Shown here piece after piece: positions 11,801-26,800 of a stretch of DNA of 64,000 bases (its first letter is position 1; each line of letters opens with the position of its first letter). Under the pieces are notes generated by a model. It ran no database searches, had not been told where the DNA came from, and worked only from the letters and a program-made list of their open reading frames with translations. Position numbers and translations under genes: made by a program. The stretch comes from Escarpia spicata (lineage: Eukaryota; Annelida; Polychaeta; Sabellida; Siboglinidae), in contig OZ023211.1 of the NCBI GenBank assembly GCA_963995525.1, forward strand, positions 348,598-412,597, read 5' to 3'.

Positions 11801-14800
11801 GATAAGAACACACAACTTCAGGGGAAGGGGCAGAATATCATTTTGGGGGCAGACAGATCAGAGATACCATTTCTCATACATGTATGTTGCACTGTTGAAA
11901 TAAACACAATTATGAAAAGTGTTTAGAATTGTTTTAGTAACTTGACTGTTGTCATTCAGGTTGTGTGAAGCTGTAACACATTTAGGTTCATCTAAGGCTA
12001 GTAGTTACTTAGATAAGTGAAACATAACTTCAATCTAAATTGACCACCAGACAGGAAAATCCCCTCCAAAAAATCAGAACCAATGCTGATGCCGAAGTGA
12101 AAAGATTGTAAGCTGAGTGAAACCCGGAAGGCGACTGGGTAGATGGGTAGACTACATCATGCGTGACAAGTGTCAATGCGACTGGGTAGATGGGTAGACC
12201 ACATCATGCGTGACAAGTGTCAATGCGACTGGGTAGATGGGTAGACTACATCATGCGTGACAAGTGTCAATGCGACTGGGTAGATGGGTAGACTACATCA
12301 TGCGTGACAAGTGTCAATGCGACTGGGTAGATGGGTAGACTACATCATGCGTGACAAGTGTCAATGCGACTGGGTGGATGGGTAGACTACATCATGCGTG
12401 ACAAGTGTCAATGCGACTGGGTGGATGGGTAGACTACATCATGCGTGACAAGTGTCAATGCGACTGGGTAGATGGGTAGACTACATCATGCGTGACAAAT
12501 GTCAATGCGACTGGGTAGATGGGTAGACCACATCATGCGTGACAAGTGTCAATGCGACTGGGTAGATGGGTAGACCACATCATGCGTGACAAGTGTCAAT
12601 GCGACTGGGTAGATGGGTAGACTACATCATGCGTGACAAGTGTCAATGCGACTGGGTGGATGGGTAGACTACATCATGCGTGACAAGTGTCAATGCGACT
12701 GGGTGGATGGGTAGACTACATCATGCGTGACAAGTGTCAATGCGACTGGGTAGATGGGTAGACTACATCATGCGTGACAAGTGTCAATGCGACTGGGTGG
12801 ATGGGTAGACCACATCATGCGTGACAAGTGTCAATGCGACTGGGTAGATGGGTAGACTACATCATGCGTGACAAGTGTCAATGCGACTGGGTAGATGGGT
12901 AGACCACATCATGCGTGACAAGTGTCAATGCGACTGGGTAGATGGGTAGACTACACCATGCGTGACAAGTGTCAATGCGACTGGGTAGATGGGTAGACTA
13001 CATCATGCGTGACAAGTGTCAATGCGACTGGGTAGATGGGTAGACTACATCATGCGTGACAAGTGTCAATGCGACTGGGTAGATGGGTAGACCACATCAT
13101 GCGTGACAAGTGTCAATGCGACTGGGTAGATGGGTAGACTACATCATGCGTGACAAGTGTCAATGCGATTGCAGTTTGAGTAATTTGTGAGTTTTAATTA
13201 TATCTGTCCTTAAGAATCGTGGTATTAGTACAGAAACATATTTATGCCCATATCAGGTGGCATTGTATGTAGTGATATTATAACACATGACCTGCCACAA
13301 GTACAGCACTTAGAATGAAATACGGAATGGTCCCCTTCAGCCACTTTCCATTAAATACGTCACCAAATGCACTGCCGGTTCAAGTGGCTTCCAAATGGGA
13401 TTTTGACACATTAAATTTATCGTCATCACAAAAGCTTATTCGGATACGAGGATACATACAATAAGTGTGACCACCAGTGAAAACTGTTTTACATCAATCA
13501 GTGACGATTAATATAAAGCGCTCAATCGGCGAGACATCTGATTGGTTGCCTAATGGTGCCACGGGATGTCAACTGAGGTCAACGTTTCCCAAAGTTTTCT
13601 GAGAGAATCTGGTGCCCAATGAGCACACCTACTGAGAATGTTGCGTTGGTGACTCACCTTTGACACTGTCTCAACACTGACACTGGTGACTCACCGTTGA
13701 CGTTGTGTCGACACTGACACTGGGGAAGAGACGTTGTAGCAGCCTCCGTTGCTCCTCCATCTCCTAGAAAACAACCACAACCAGGGGTGAACTCACAACC
13801 ACAACTAGGGGTGACCTCACAACCATAACTATGGGTGACCTCACACCCACAACTAGGGGTGACCTCACAACCACAACTAGGGTGACCTCACAACCACAAC
13901 TAGGGGTGACCTCACAACCACAACCAGGGGTGACCTCACAACCACAACTAGGGTGACCTCACAACCACAACTAGGGGTGACCTCACAACCACAACCAGGG
14001 GTGACCTCACAACCACAACCAGGGGTGATCTCACAACCACAACCAGGGGTGATCTCACAACCACAACTAGGGGTGAACTCACAACCACAACTAGGGGTGA
14101 CCTCACAACCATAACTATGGGTGACCTCACACCCACAACTAGGGGTGACCTCACAACCACAACTAGGGTGACCTCACAACCACAACTAGGGGTGACCTCA
14201 CAACCACAACCAGGGGTGACCTCACAACCACAACTAGGGTGACCTCACAACCACAACTAGGGGTGACCTCACAACCACAACCAGGGGTGACCTCACAACC
14301 ACAACCAGGGGTGATCTCACAACCACAACCAGGGGTGATCTCACAACCACAACTAGGGGTGAACTCACAACCACAACTAGGGGTGACCTCACAACCACAA
14401 GCAGGGGTGACCTCACAACCACAACTAGGGGTGATCTCACAACCACAACCAGGGGTGATCTCACAACCACAACCAGGGGTGATCTCACAACCATATCCAA
14501 GGGTGACCTCACAACCACAACTAGGGGTGATCTCACAACCACAACTAGAGTTGATCTCACAACCACAACTCGGGGTGATCTCACAACCACAACTAGGGGT
14601 GATCTCATAACCACAACTAGGGATGACCTCACAACCACAACCACTTAGGGGTGATCTCACAACCACTTATGGGTAATTTCACACCCAATAGGGGCAAATT
14701 ACCCGCATGAAATCCCATTGTCTCTATGAGGATTTATATTTGATATGTAATAACTCAGGCAAAATGTAAAAAATAACAGGTTTAGCGCACATGGCAATCG

Positions 14801-17800
14801 ACATTGCTTGGGTGAACTGTACTTTGACAACCACTGTCTATGACACTATCAAACATTAGTCCTAAGGAGTTCGATTATTAGCTGTTTCATTTAAAGTTGT
14901 ATATAGATTTGTCCCTAAAAACTACTGTTTATTTTGTGATGACAGTCCATGTGGATGCTGAATTTGGCTGAATCAGACACTGTCTTATGACACGTTCACT
15001 GGTCAATGTAATTCAAACTTTCTTGTTCCAGGTTTCTGAGGTCAAATGACATTCCTTTAGTGTCGTATCGTACAACAATCTCTCAAGATCATCCTTACTA
15101 CACTTACAATCTCCCAAACACATCCAAGCAGACCAGTGGGATAATATATTTCTATAATTGTTGGTACAAGAACTAACCTTGTCATTTTGAGCAGGCTTGT
15201 CTGCCACTGACTGACACCTCTTATTCAACTCCTAGAAAAAAACAGAAACACGACAATTATGAAAAACTACAAATAAAACCTTTGGGCAGAAGACAACATA
15301 TAAACAGACAGAATGCAGCCACTATACGTTTGGTGTCATGGACTCTTGACGGGTACAAAGATCTCTTATTGTCGACACAGGTAAGTAACAGGTGTATGGA
15401 TTACATGACGAGAAGTAAGATAAATCTTAGAGATTTACAGTAAGTCTTACTTCAACATACTCCATTTAACCATGATCTCATTTTGATGTAAAAAACATGA
15501 GTCCTTTTGCTGAGACAATATGTTACAACAGGCACAATCCTAGTGCGTAATTCAGCTTGGTTGTGATTTGAGGAGTCACAAGAGCCACCACAGAAAGCTG
15601 TGGGGAAGCATTTAGAGAACTTTGAAGAGTTCCACAAACATGTATAGAGGAGAGAAGAGACAGACACATGCGGAGGTATGAATGAGAACATCAACTCATA
15701 ACAACACATTCACAACCACCTGGAATAAAGTCACAAGACAGTAATCTCAAATTTCTTCACATCACAATCTATAATTATCAAGTTACTTGATGTTATGACC
15801 ATTCTGGTTAATAACCTTCACCAAAATGATGGATCATCTTATAACAGTGGACACTCACAATTATTCTCTGCAATATAAATAACAATGTTTAAAATGCAAC
15901 AATCACAGCAATGATTCTGTTACTGCTGAGCAAGCAATTATTACACAGTAAACAGATGAGACATCTACAAGCGTTGAAGCAGGGACAGCAGGTGTGAGAA
16001 TGAACTTCACCCCAACACTGCTAGACATCTACAAGTGTTGAAGCAGGGACAGCAGGTGTGAGAATGAACTTCACCCCAACACTGCTAGACATCTACAAGT
16101 GTTGAAGCAGGGACAGCAGGTGTGAGAATGAACTTCACCCCAACACTGCTAGACATCTGAAATGAATGAGAACCAAGCCGTTAGTGAGAGGGCGCACAAA
16201 GCCACACAACCTGGGGTGATATTGCAACACTGACACAACAAGCAAAAAATACAACATGGTATGTTTTCTTTTAATACACTGTACACAAACCTTTCCCATG
16301 ACTTCCAGTCTCTAATCTGTATGTACAGTATTTAATCTGTATGTACAGAATATTTCAGTAGTTCACCAAAGTAGTCTCACTCACTGGTATTATGGTATAT
16401 GGTTTTCGAGGAAGCAGGCAACGCCAACAAGAAATAACAAAACTGTGAGCATCAATGAGCTTCATTGTGATATTGCTTCAGCAGAATACACGTGACTAGT
16501 TGGATACATCCATACATTGGTAGCTCATATAACATAATGGTAATGACGAAGAGACTGTGAGAGGATCCCACCACACAGCTGTCTCATCACCCTATCATGA
16601 GTTCTTCATTTATATTATGGGTTTGATGGTAATCAGCATCTGGCCAGGGTTACCATTAAAACTGCATAACTCTGATATTTGCTTAATGACATTTAATAAA
16701 CATGACTTCTCTATATGTAATGCAACAACAGCTATTGTAACTAGATATCAGGAGTGTAAGGTATGCCAAAATGTCATGTCAAAATTCCACGATTACCAGC
16801 GCAATAAACTACATCAAGGCAGAACCAGCCACAGCAAAACAATGATCACTTTGTGATATAATTAGTAAAACTTGCTGCACACAAACACATGCCTGTTAGT
16901 GCCGACGACACTCGCAGCGATACACTAAGTAAGCAGTGCTTACTTCTATTTGCTCTTGGTACTCAGTGTTCTCCCGGTGGAGCTGCTCCACCTCCACTGT
17001 CAGTGGACTCACCACGTTGCCATTGACCAGGTCAGACGTCTGACGCTGCTCCAGCTCGTGTTGCAGCCCCTACAATGTCCCTGCCCTATCAGTCTCACCT
17101 GGCAACACTGTGTGGAGCCAACACACAACACAAACCCAGCACTGACACGGACCCGAGGCAGAAGCAGACTGAAGGGAAACCGTGGCAGACGCTGGTGACA
17201 AAAGCAGGGTGGACATGGACAACTGGAAGTCAGGACTGTGGAAGGACTTTGCTTTACATTCGAGTCACCACCAATCTGAATCTGTACACTTCATCAGTTG
17301 TGATACATTTCAAGGAAACCCTTGTAAATTATCCAATTAACTCAACTGCCAGCAGTGCATTATTTACTGATACCCATCCTTTACTGTAGCACACCAAGCA
17401 TAGAAAGGGAGCAGTGAACGAGTCATACTTCAATCTGTTTCTCCTTCCCCGTCAGTACAGCCTGCAGTATCGTCAACTCGGCCGTCGTCGTGTCAAGGTC
17501 ATTGAGGATGCGACTGACATCGATCGACGACCTCTCCTCGACCCGTGTAAAGGTCGTGTACTCCTTGCCGTGCAACTCCGACGGCCCCACTGCGACTGGT
17601 GCTGCCACCTGGGGCTGTACATTGCTTTGTTGTTGCCACAACTCCTGCGAGTTAAAACGAACTCTCTTATTTTTAAGTTATTTTTAAGTTACCAAACTGA
17701 CCCCACAGGGGCCCACACACCTGTGTACTATATTCCAGAAATAAGAAAATAATGAACCAAAAATCTTTGACTAAAATACCTGGCGAAAACCTCAACTTTG

Positions 17801-20800
17801 TCTTATGACCCTGTCTTGTCTTCACCATAAACTGTTGAAATAAACTATTCCCTGCCCGACTTCTTCTTTCACATCATGTTACCAGTTAGAGTTTACAGCA
17901 CACCACCCCAATCCCCAGCACAACATTTGTCAAACAAACCTCGCTACCCTCAATGCTCAACAAACTCTAGCTACAGATAAGAATCTCTGTGGAACCAACC
18001 AACACTGAAGCTACACGTCAGGGTCATGGTTGCTGTCATACACTCACAAAGTCCAAAACATGTAGCATTACATACAGGGGCCTGTCTCATTTCCATTCAC
18101 TTCGGTGACACCTACATAGAGTACAGTATTTATGTTTCCACATCAAGATCTGGTCATAATTGTCAATGCAGCATCATGTTTGAGTGGGCTGGTGGTGGTT
18201 TGAACCTATGATAAACTCTAAACGTTTCTTGACTTTGAGAACTGACCCCTCCTGACCTAGACATGAGTGTATGCGAGGCGTCTAGTGACTGTGACCTAAG
18301 CCTAAGTGCTTACAGCGATCTCTGCCTCCTTCTGCTTCAGCTGGGCCTCGAGGTGGTCCACCTCCAACACCTTCTCCTTGAGCTCTGCCTGCACCAGGGC
18401 GATACCCTCCGCCGCACTCTCAGCCTTCGTCAAGGTCTCCGTCGCCTCACGACACCCCGCCAACAACTCCTGGCGGTGGACAGCCAAGGGTTAATTACAC
18501 ACACCAACCAGTCAACAACTCCTGGTGGTGGACAGCCAAGTGTTAATTAAACACACCAACCAGACAACTCCTGGCAGTGGACAGCCAAGGGTTAATTACA
18601 CACCAACAACTCCTGGCCGTGGATAGCCAAGGGTTAATTACACAAACACTAACTCCTGGCAGTGGACAACCAAAGGTTAATTATATACACCAAACTACTA
18701 AAAATAGTCAGTCAAGAGTTAATTACGCACACCAACCAGTCAACAACTCCTGGCAGTGGACAGCCATGGGTTAATTACACACACCAACCAGTTAACTCCT
18801 GGTGGTGGACAGCCAAGTGTTAATTAAACACACCAACCAGACAATTCCTGGCGGTGGACAAACTACTAAAAATAACTCATGGCGGTGCACACCCCAAGGT
18901 TAATTATATACATCAACCTTCCAATAACTCCTGGTGACGGTTAGCCAAGGGTTAATTATACATATATATATATATATATATATTAACCAGTTAGTAAAAC
19001 TGTGGATTAATTCTAACCATCAACAAGCGAACATATCAGGACGGTGGACTTCGAAGGGTTAAATATATGCACAAAGTGGCCAACAATTCCTGGTGATGGA
19101 CAGCCAAGGATTAATTGTATATATCTTCATGTCTACCAAATCCAAATACACTTGCACTAAAATATATCTTCAAAAAATTGTGACAGTAACAGGAAAACAC
19201 ACAGAATACTCTATTCAAAACAATTATTAAAATCATTACTACTTGAGACAGCCATGTTTGTCTGTGGGGAACAAACAGCTTACTTGGTTCTCTTTCTTCA
19301 CCATGTTGAGTTCTGCCTCCCGCGTCTGTAGCGTCAACTCAAGGGTGCTCACCTGGGCCGCGAGACTCTCTGACCTAACACTCACTTGCTGCATCTGTTC
19401 CTTGACGGCGCCCAGTGCCTGCAAGCCATATTCCACATCACAGTCACACTCCTCCACATCACAGTCACACTCAGACTCCACATCACAGTCTCCACATCAC
19501 AGTCACACTCCTCCACATCACAATCTCCACATCACAGTCACACTCAGACTCCACATCACAGTCACACTCAGACTCCACATCACAGTCTCCACATCACAGT
19601 CACACTCCTCCACATCACAGTCACACTCAGACTCCACATCACAGTCTCCACATCACAGTCACACTCAGACTCCACATCACAGTCTCCACATCACAGTCAC
19701 ACTCCACACCACAGTTACACTCCACACCAAAGCCACACTCCACACCACAGCCACACTCCACACCACAGTCACACTCCACACTACAGTCACACTCCACACC
19801 AAAGCCACACTCCACACCACAGTCACACTCCACACCACAGTCACACTCCACACCACAGCCACACTCCACACCACAGTCACACTCCACACTACAGCCACAC
19901 TCCACACCACAGCCACACTCCACATCACAGTCACACTCCACACCACAGTCACACTCCACACCACAGTCACACTCCACACCACAGCCACACTCCACACCAC
20001 AGTCACACTCCACACCAAAGCCACACTCCACACTACAGCCACACTCCACACCACAGCCACACTCCACACTACAGTCACACTCCACACCACAGCCACACTC
20101 CACACCACAGTCACACTCCACACCACAGTCACACTCCACACCACAGTCACACTCCACACCAAAGCCACACTCCACACCACAGCCACACTCCACACCACAG
20201 CCACACTCCACACCACAGCCACACTCCACACCACAGTCACACTCCACACCAAAGCCACACTCCACACCACAGCCACACTCCACACCACAGCCACACTCCA
20301 CACCAGTCACACTCCACACCAAAGCCACACTCCACACCACAGCCACACTCCACACCAAAGCCACACTCCACACTACAGCCACACTCCACACCACAGCCAC
20401 ACTCCACACCACAGTCACACTCCACATCACAGTCACACTCCACACCACAGTCACACTCCACACCACAGCCACACTCCACACCACAGTCACACTCCACACC
20501 ACAGCCACACTCCACACCAGTCACACTCCACATCACAGTCACACTCCACACCACAGTCACACTCCACACCACAGTCACACTCCACACCAAAGCCACACTC
20601 CACACCACAGCCACACTCCACACCACAGTCACACTCCACACCACAGCCACACTCCACACCAGTCACACTCCACATCACAGTCACACTCCACACCACAGCC
20701 ACACTCCACACCACAGCCACACTCCACACCACAGCCACACTCCACACCACAGCCACACTCCACACCACAGTCACACTCCACACCACAGCCACACTCCACA

Positions 20801-23800
20801 CCAGTCACACTCCACACCACAGACACACTCCACATCACAGCCACACTCCACACCACAGTCACACTCCACACCACAGCCACACTCCACATCACAGTCACAC
20901 TCCACACCACAGCCACACTCCACACCAGTCACACTCCACACCACAGACACACTCCACATCACAGCCACACCACAGTCACACTCCACACCACAGCCACACT
21001 CCACATCACAGCCACACTCCACACCACAGCCACACTCCACACCACAGTCACACTCCACACCACAGCCACACTCCACACCACAGTCACACTCCCGTCTCTG
21101 TCGTTCTCTCGTCTCTCAGTCTCCAATCTCTGTCAGTCTCCCATCTCTGTCGTTCTCTCGTCTCTCTCAGTCTCCCGTCTCTCTCAGCCTCCCGTCTCTC
21201 TCAGCCTCCCGTCTCTCTCAGCCTCCCGTCTCTCTCAGCCTCCCGTCTCTCTCAGTCTCCCGTCTCTCTCAGCCTCCCGTCTCTCTCAGTCTCCCGTCTC
21301 TCTCAGCCTCCCGTCTCTCTCAGTCTCCCGTCTCTCTCAGTCTCCCGTCTCTCTCAGCCTCCCGTCTCTCTCAGCCTCCCGTCTCTCTCAGTCTCCCGTC
21401 TCTCTCAGTCTCCAATCTCTGTCAGTCTCCCATCTCTGTCAGTCTCCCATCTCTGTCATTCTCCCATCTCTGTCAGTCTCCCATCTCTGTCAGTCTCCCA
21501 TCTCTGTCATTCTCTCATCTCTCTCAGTCTCCGGTCTCTCTCAGTCTCCCATCTCTCTCAGTTTCTCGTCTATCAACCTTTCATCTCACTCTCAGTCTCC
21601 CATCTTTTCAGTCTCCCACCTCTCAATGCTTCTTCCTTTATTGTGGGGACCAGTTTCACAAAGCATTTGTACCATACGAAAGTTTGTAGTATGGGGATAT
21701 CGGATGTAACGTACGTAACTCTTGGAACAAACATAGAAGACACGCAGTGCTGTGATAAATTGTACATAAGTAACTACATAAAGTTCCTTCATACAAAGGT
21801 TCTTAAGTATGAATGTTTCATGAAACCAGTCCCAAACTCTATTATGTAAATGCTTTGTTTGCTTTATTTGGTAATATTTTGTGTTCAAATTATCCAAGTT
21901 AGGAGAATTGAAGCACAATTATTGTAATGTCAACAACACTGATATAACTAGAGGGCAGAAGAATTACAGCTACACAAATGTGGAAAAAAGAACCATTATG
22001 AGGTACTATTATAATGAATGGAAGAATACACACGGAAAACATGTTATGTTAAAAAGGCATCAGAAATTGTATAATTCTCTGCTTAAATATGGCACTGCCT
22101 AAAAACATATAGGCTGAGTTAGCTATTAAACATGCAAAAACCAACAATCACATGCTGCACACTTATGTAACGATATTAGTAAATCTCAAAAAAGATAATG
22201 CATAGTATGTATTATCTATTTTGATATGTTATCAAACAAGCCACAACATTTTAGCAAATGCATGAATCATTATATTTTGCATGTAATATGTTTGCTATCA
22301 CCAATATAACAGATTAACGGGCAAATTATGGTGTCACTGATTTTCTATTTCATATAATTTTCATTTTAAAATGCCTACATTACCTGTATCAGAATTTTGT
22401 GACATTCTGAAATTATATCTGGTCTTAGATATTTGTTTGACGCAAATGCTGTTCTGCCTTAGCGGCAGTATTTTATTTCTTGATTGTGGAACTACCTGCA
22501 AAAATTCCACATCACTCAACTCAAATGCCACACCACAATTAAAAGTAAAACAATTTATGTATTTACAAATGTTTATTTTATTTTTGTGAATGACTGTATC
22601 CAAATGAACTTATGTCTAGGCAGTACAAACTAAAAAACTAGATTATCGTGTACAGCTGTATACCCAATGGTAGTTTGGCTACAGTGCATGTTATCGCCAT
22701 TTTGACCAATGGTCACTGTTTTGAGTATGCCTTGTTGCCATATTTATCAAGATTGTTATGGAAGATTTTGTTCAGGCAGCCAAAATCTGTGCCACATCAC
22801 ATGATATCAAGATCCGCTGTAGACGTATCAAAAAGTTGCAAGTTTAAAATACGGCCCCAATGTAAGTTTAATTATTCCTATTAAAATTTAATCTTGGAGC
22901 CATGAACTATATCTTCCATATCATTCTTCGACAACACAGACGAGAGGTCTTAAATCTGCTCTGGCGGAAAAGACGGCGAGGAAGATCGCTTGATGGGGAA
23001 ACCACAAAGGGTTCAATATAAGACGCATACAGCACAAGATCACCGCCAAGCATAACAACGACCACCAACGTACCAGGCATAAAAACAGATCAAATCGTGA
23101 AAAAAGCAGAACTGCGGCTACTTGGAGTACGGACGCGATAATGCACATACACAATCAAGAAACTGAAAGAGACCTTGGAAATGGATAAACAGAAATTGGA
23201 AGCTATCTTGAATATGGATGAGACAGCGGAAATATACACAAACACACTTCCGAAGAAACTAGGTCATGACAACAGAACAAATTCGAGACTTTACAACAAA
23301 TCTCAGGATAAAAACAAAGTGACAGACACTGATATTGACACAGATATGTGGGTTATGAACCTGAGAGACAGACGATTTGTGACATGAACGATCTGTAGTT
23401 AGCAAAGGTCTGAACTTCGCAATTACCCGACCACCTCCCTCAGGCCAAGAAATCATAGCCGGTACAGAGGCAGGCACTAAACAAATGACAAACACTGACG
23501 CAGAAAAACTCCAATGTGAGGTTGTCCACATCATCAAACGAGCAAAACTCCCCAATTCTAACATCACCAAAGAGGAGAGGGCAGCTCTGCAGGAACTGAA
23601 AAAAGATAAATCCATCATCATACTCCCCGTGGACAAAGGCAGAGCTAGTGTAATCATCATGAACACCACCGGTTACAGAAATAAAAAGGCAGCCTTGGTG
23701 GGTGATACAAACACATAACCAGACTAAACAAAGACCCCAGTCACAAATATAAGAACAAACTCATCAACATCTTGAGAAGATGGAAGAACGGCAGCTCGAT

Positions 23801-26800
23801 CACAGACAAACTATAGTGGAAATTATACCCAGACTCTGAAGAACCCCCCCAAAGTATATGGGACCCCCAAGATCCACAAAGCCAACACACCTCTCAGGCC
23901 AACAGTATCCAGCTGTGGTAGTATAACATACAATGCAGCTAAATACCTCGCCAGGATCCTTACTCCCCTCATGGGTAAGAACGGTCACAGCATAAAAACA
24001 CCAAGAAACTGGTTGACAAACTGAAAGGGCTGGAAATTCCACCTGGACGGAAACTGGTGTCATATGATGTCACAGCACTCTTCACCAGTGTCCCTGTAGA
24101 TAAGACACTGGAAGTAGTCACTGCAAAATTGCATGAAGACGATACCCTAGACAGCCGCATGGAAATACCTATCCCACAGATAGCGGAGCTTCTAGACTTC
24201 TACCTGAACACCACGTCACACATATCCCCCCTAGTAGCTAACTGCTACATGGAACACTTTGAGGAACTAGCCATCTCTACAGCACCTCAACCCCCATCGC
24301 TGTGGTTATGCTACGTGGATGACACATTCCCTGTACTACATGAATGTGGAAGAGTTCACTGAACACATCAACAACCTCGATCCACACATTAAGTTCATCA
24401 TCGAACCAAAGAAAGACAGCAAACTCCCTTTCCTGGACCTGCGCATGCACATCCAAGACGATGGATCCACTAAGTTAATCATATATAGGAAGCCTACACA
24501 GTACACACACTGATCAATACCTCAACTTCAAATCGTCATCACCCCCTAACTCCCAAGAGGTCAGTCGTACCCACCCTCACCATCAGGGTGCAGCAATACA
24601 TCACCACAGCTGAAGACAGAAAAGCAGAACTTGCACATGTCCACAACGCCCTGAGAGCCAATAACTATCCAGAGTAGGTGCTTGAAGTCCCACCGCCAAG
24701 TGAGAACAGACCACCTACTAACAACAACAATGCACAAACAATGAACTCAAACCGCCCCATGTTGGGACTACCATACGTAGCAGAGCTATCAGAACAACTC
24801 GGACGAGTTTACAAGTCATACAATGTGCACTTCTACCATAAACCCATCAACACCCTCCGTTTAGTGGTAGTACCCCCGAAGGACAACACGCCCAAAGAAC
24901 ACCAGTGTGGAACTATCTATCACATCACCTGTGATAACAACAGTAGCCACACTTACATCGGTGAAACCAAAAGACTCTCAGCCAGAGGTTTAAAGAACAC
25001 ACAAACCTGGACAAACCTACAGGAGTAGGAGATCATTGTCTGGTCACAGGACACTCAGTGTCCATGGATAACACAAGGTCTTGGCCAGAGAACAGAACTG
25101 GCACAAGAGAAAAGTAAAGGAAGGTATCTACATCAAACAGAAAGCCCCTATAATGAACCAAAATCAGGGATACCACCTGCATGCCATCTACAACCAGATC
25201 ATTCCGCAAAAATCTGAGCCATGTCACATGATATCAGTGCGTGATCAATGTCCGCTGTAGACGGATCAAAATGTTGCAAGTTTCAAATACAGCTCCAGTG
25301 TAAGTTAAAATCTTGCTAGTCATACCAAGATTGTTGCCGTTCTGATTTTTCTGGAATTATCCGAGCTCACAATTCGTGGATTTGGGTAACAGCATGACCA
25401 TTTTTTTTTTTTTATTCTAAAGTTGGTTCTGCTTCATTAAAAAAACATTTGAGTGAGTATGTTATAATAGATATAGTATCTAAGTACTGTAGAACATATC
25501 TGAGTGAGTATGTTATAATAGATATAGTATTTTAGTACTGTAGAACATGATTTTATGATAACAGTTATTGAATTACCTCCCTTTAATGAAAAGAAACTTG
25601 ATAACTTCACATAAATATTAATAATTTGTTTTCAGGTTTTGCGAATGTTAAGATCTTACAACAAAATATAATATTGGCTACATGTGGTGTGCATTGTTAA
25701 AACCAATCTAGGAAACGTGGCTTGATAGCAGGAAATTACCCTAGCATGAATTATTTGAAACACAACTGCACAGTTTGGTGAAATGGCTGAACTAAAACAC
25801 CTAGAAGTATGCCTACTTCCCATGTAAACATTCCCGTAAGCATGTGTAATTATCACTTGTAACTGTTAATATAGTTGAAAAAAGGATTAATAGAAACAAG
25901 AACATCGGTAAAATAGAAGAATGAACAACTTGAGAACATCACAAGCTCTACTCCCTGCACATGTGGGGAGGAAAGAAAGCTGGTGCAGCAAGGGTTAATC
26001 CCCTGGAATTGGTGCAGCAAGGGTTAATCCTGTAACTGTGAGTGGCTGATGTTAACAGAAGCAGGGTGGGTGACATCACACATCACTACGTCAACGCAAT
26101 TAATGTGTTAACACACACAGTAAATTTAACAACACACAAACAACAAATGCGTAAACACACAACTATCAAAGTCAGCTGATGTCACCACCTGTAAGTAAGA
26201 TTAATAAACACCAGAGGGTTAAAGCAACAACGGGGGGGGGGGTAGATAAGTGTTAGCTGAGATGTGGCAGGCGTCCAGGGTGCTTACTTCGTTCTGCTGT
26301 GAGAATGTCTTCAGCTGCTGCTGCAAGGTGTCCAGTGCAGTTGCACTGTCCGCCACCTGCTCTCGCAACTCACCAACCTCAGCACAACTCTTGGACAACT
26401 GACCGGCCAACTCATCGGCCCTCTGTCTCTCCGACTCTAAGTCCTGCGATAGTGGACACTGGTCAAATAAATTCAGCCACGTGTAGACAACATCGTGGAT
26501 AACCCAGTTGTGTGTTCAACTAGGTACATGATACACTGCTTGAGCACATCCAGTCACAACCGATGCAGTCACACAGACGTACAGTTCTATCTACTCTATG
26601 GATACCAACAGAGCTGGTGTATTTCTTTGTCAGGATTAAACAACTAACTCTAATTGCTAGAAACTGGTCATACGCCAGGACAACAATGCAGGTTGTGTCA
26701 CAATCCTCATCAATATCCATGTCTGTTCAACACAACAGATAAATTAATCTGAAATGTTTTCTAATCAGTCCTCCCCATGCAAAAAGGAATACGTGCTCCG

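Noticed and set aside
21089..21612. Triplex-forming (H-DNA) mirror repeat
   Set aside because: The tract is pyrimidine-rich but broken by A and G in every 17-bp unit, so long mirror symmetry is not evident.
19243..21849. 868-codon plus-strand open frame
   Set aside because: Its left part is antisense to exon 17 and the rest is the 18-bp and 17-bp arrays. There is no domain and all three frames are open.
23259..23669. 136-codon minus-strand open frame and other minus frames over the mobile elements
   Set aside because: They are shadows of the Penelope-like and LINE reverse transcriptases on the plus strand.
22750..25350. Hammerhead ribozyme in the Penelope-like flanking repeats
   Set aside because: Such ribozymes are known in this class, but I could not find the CTGATGA and GAAA core in the right arrangement here.
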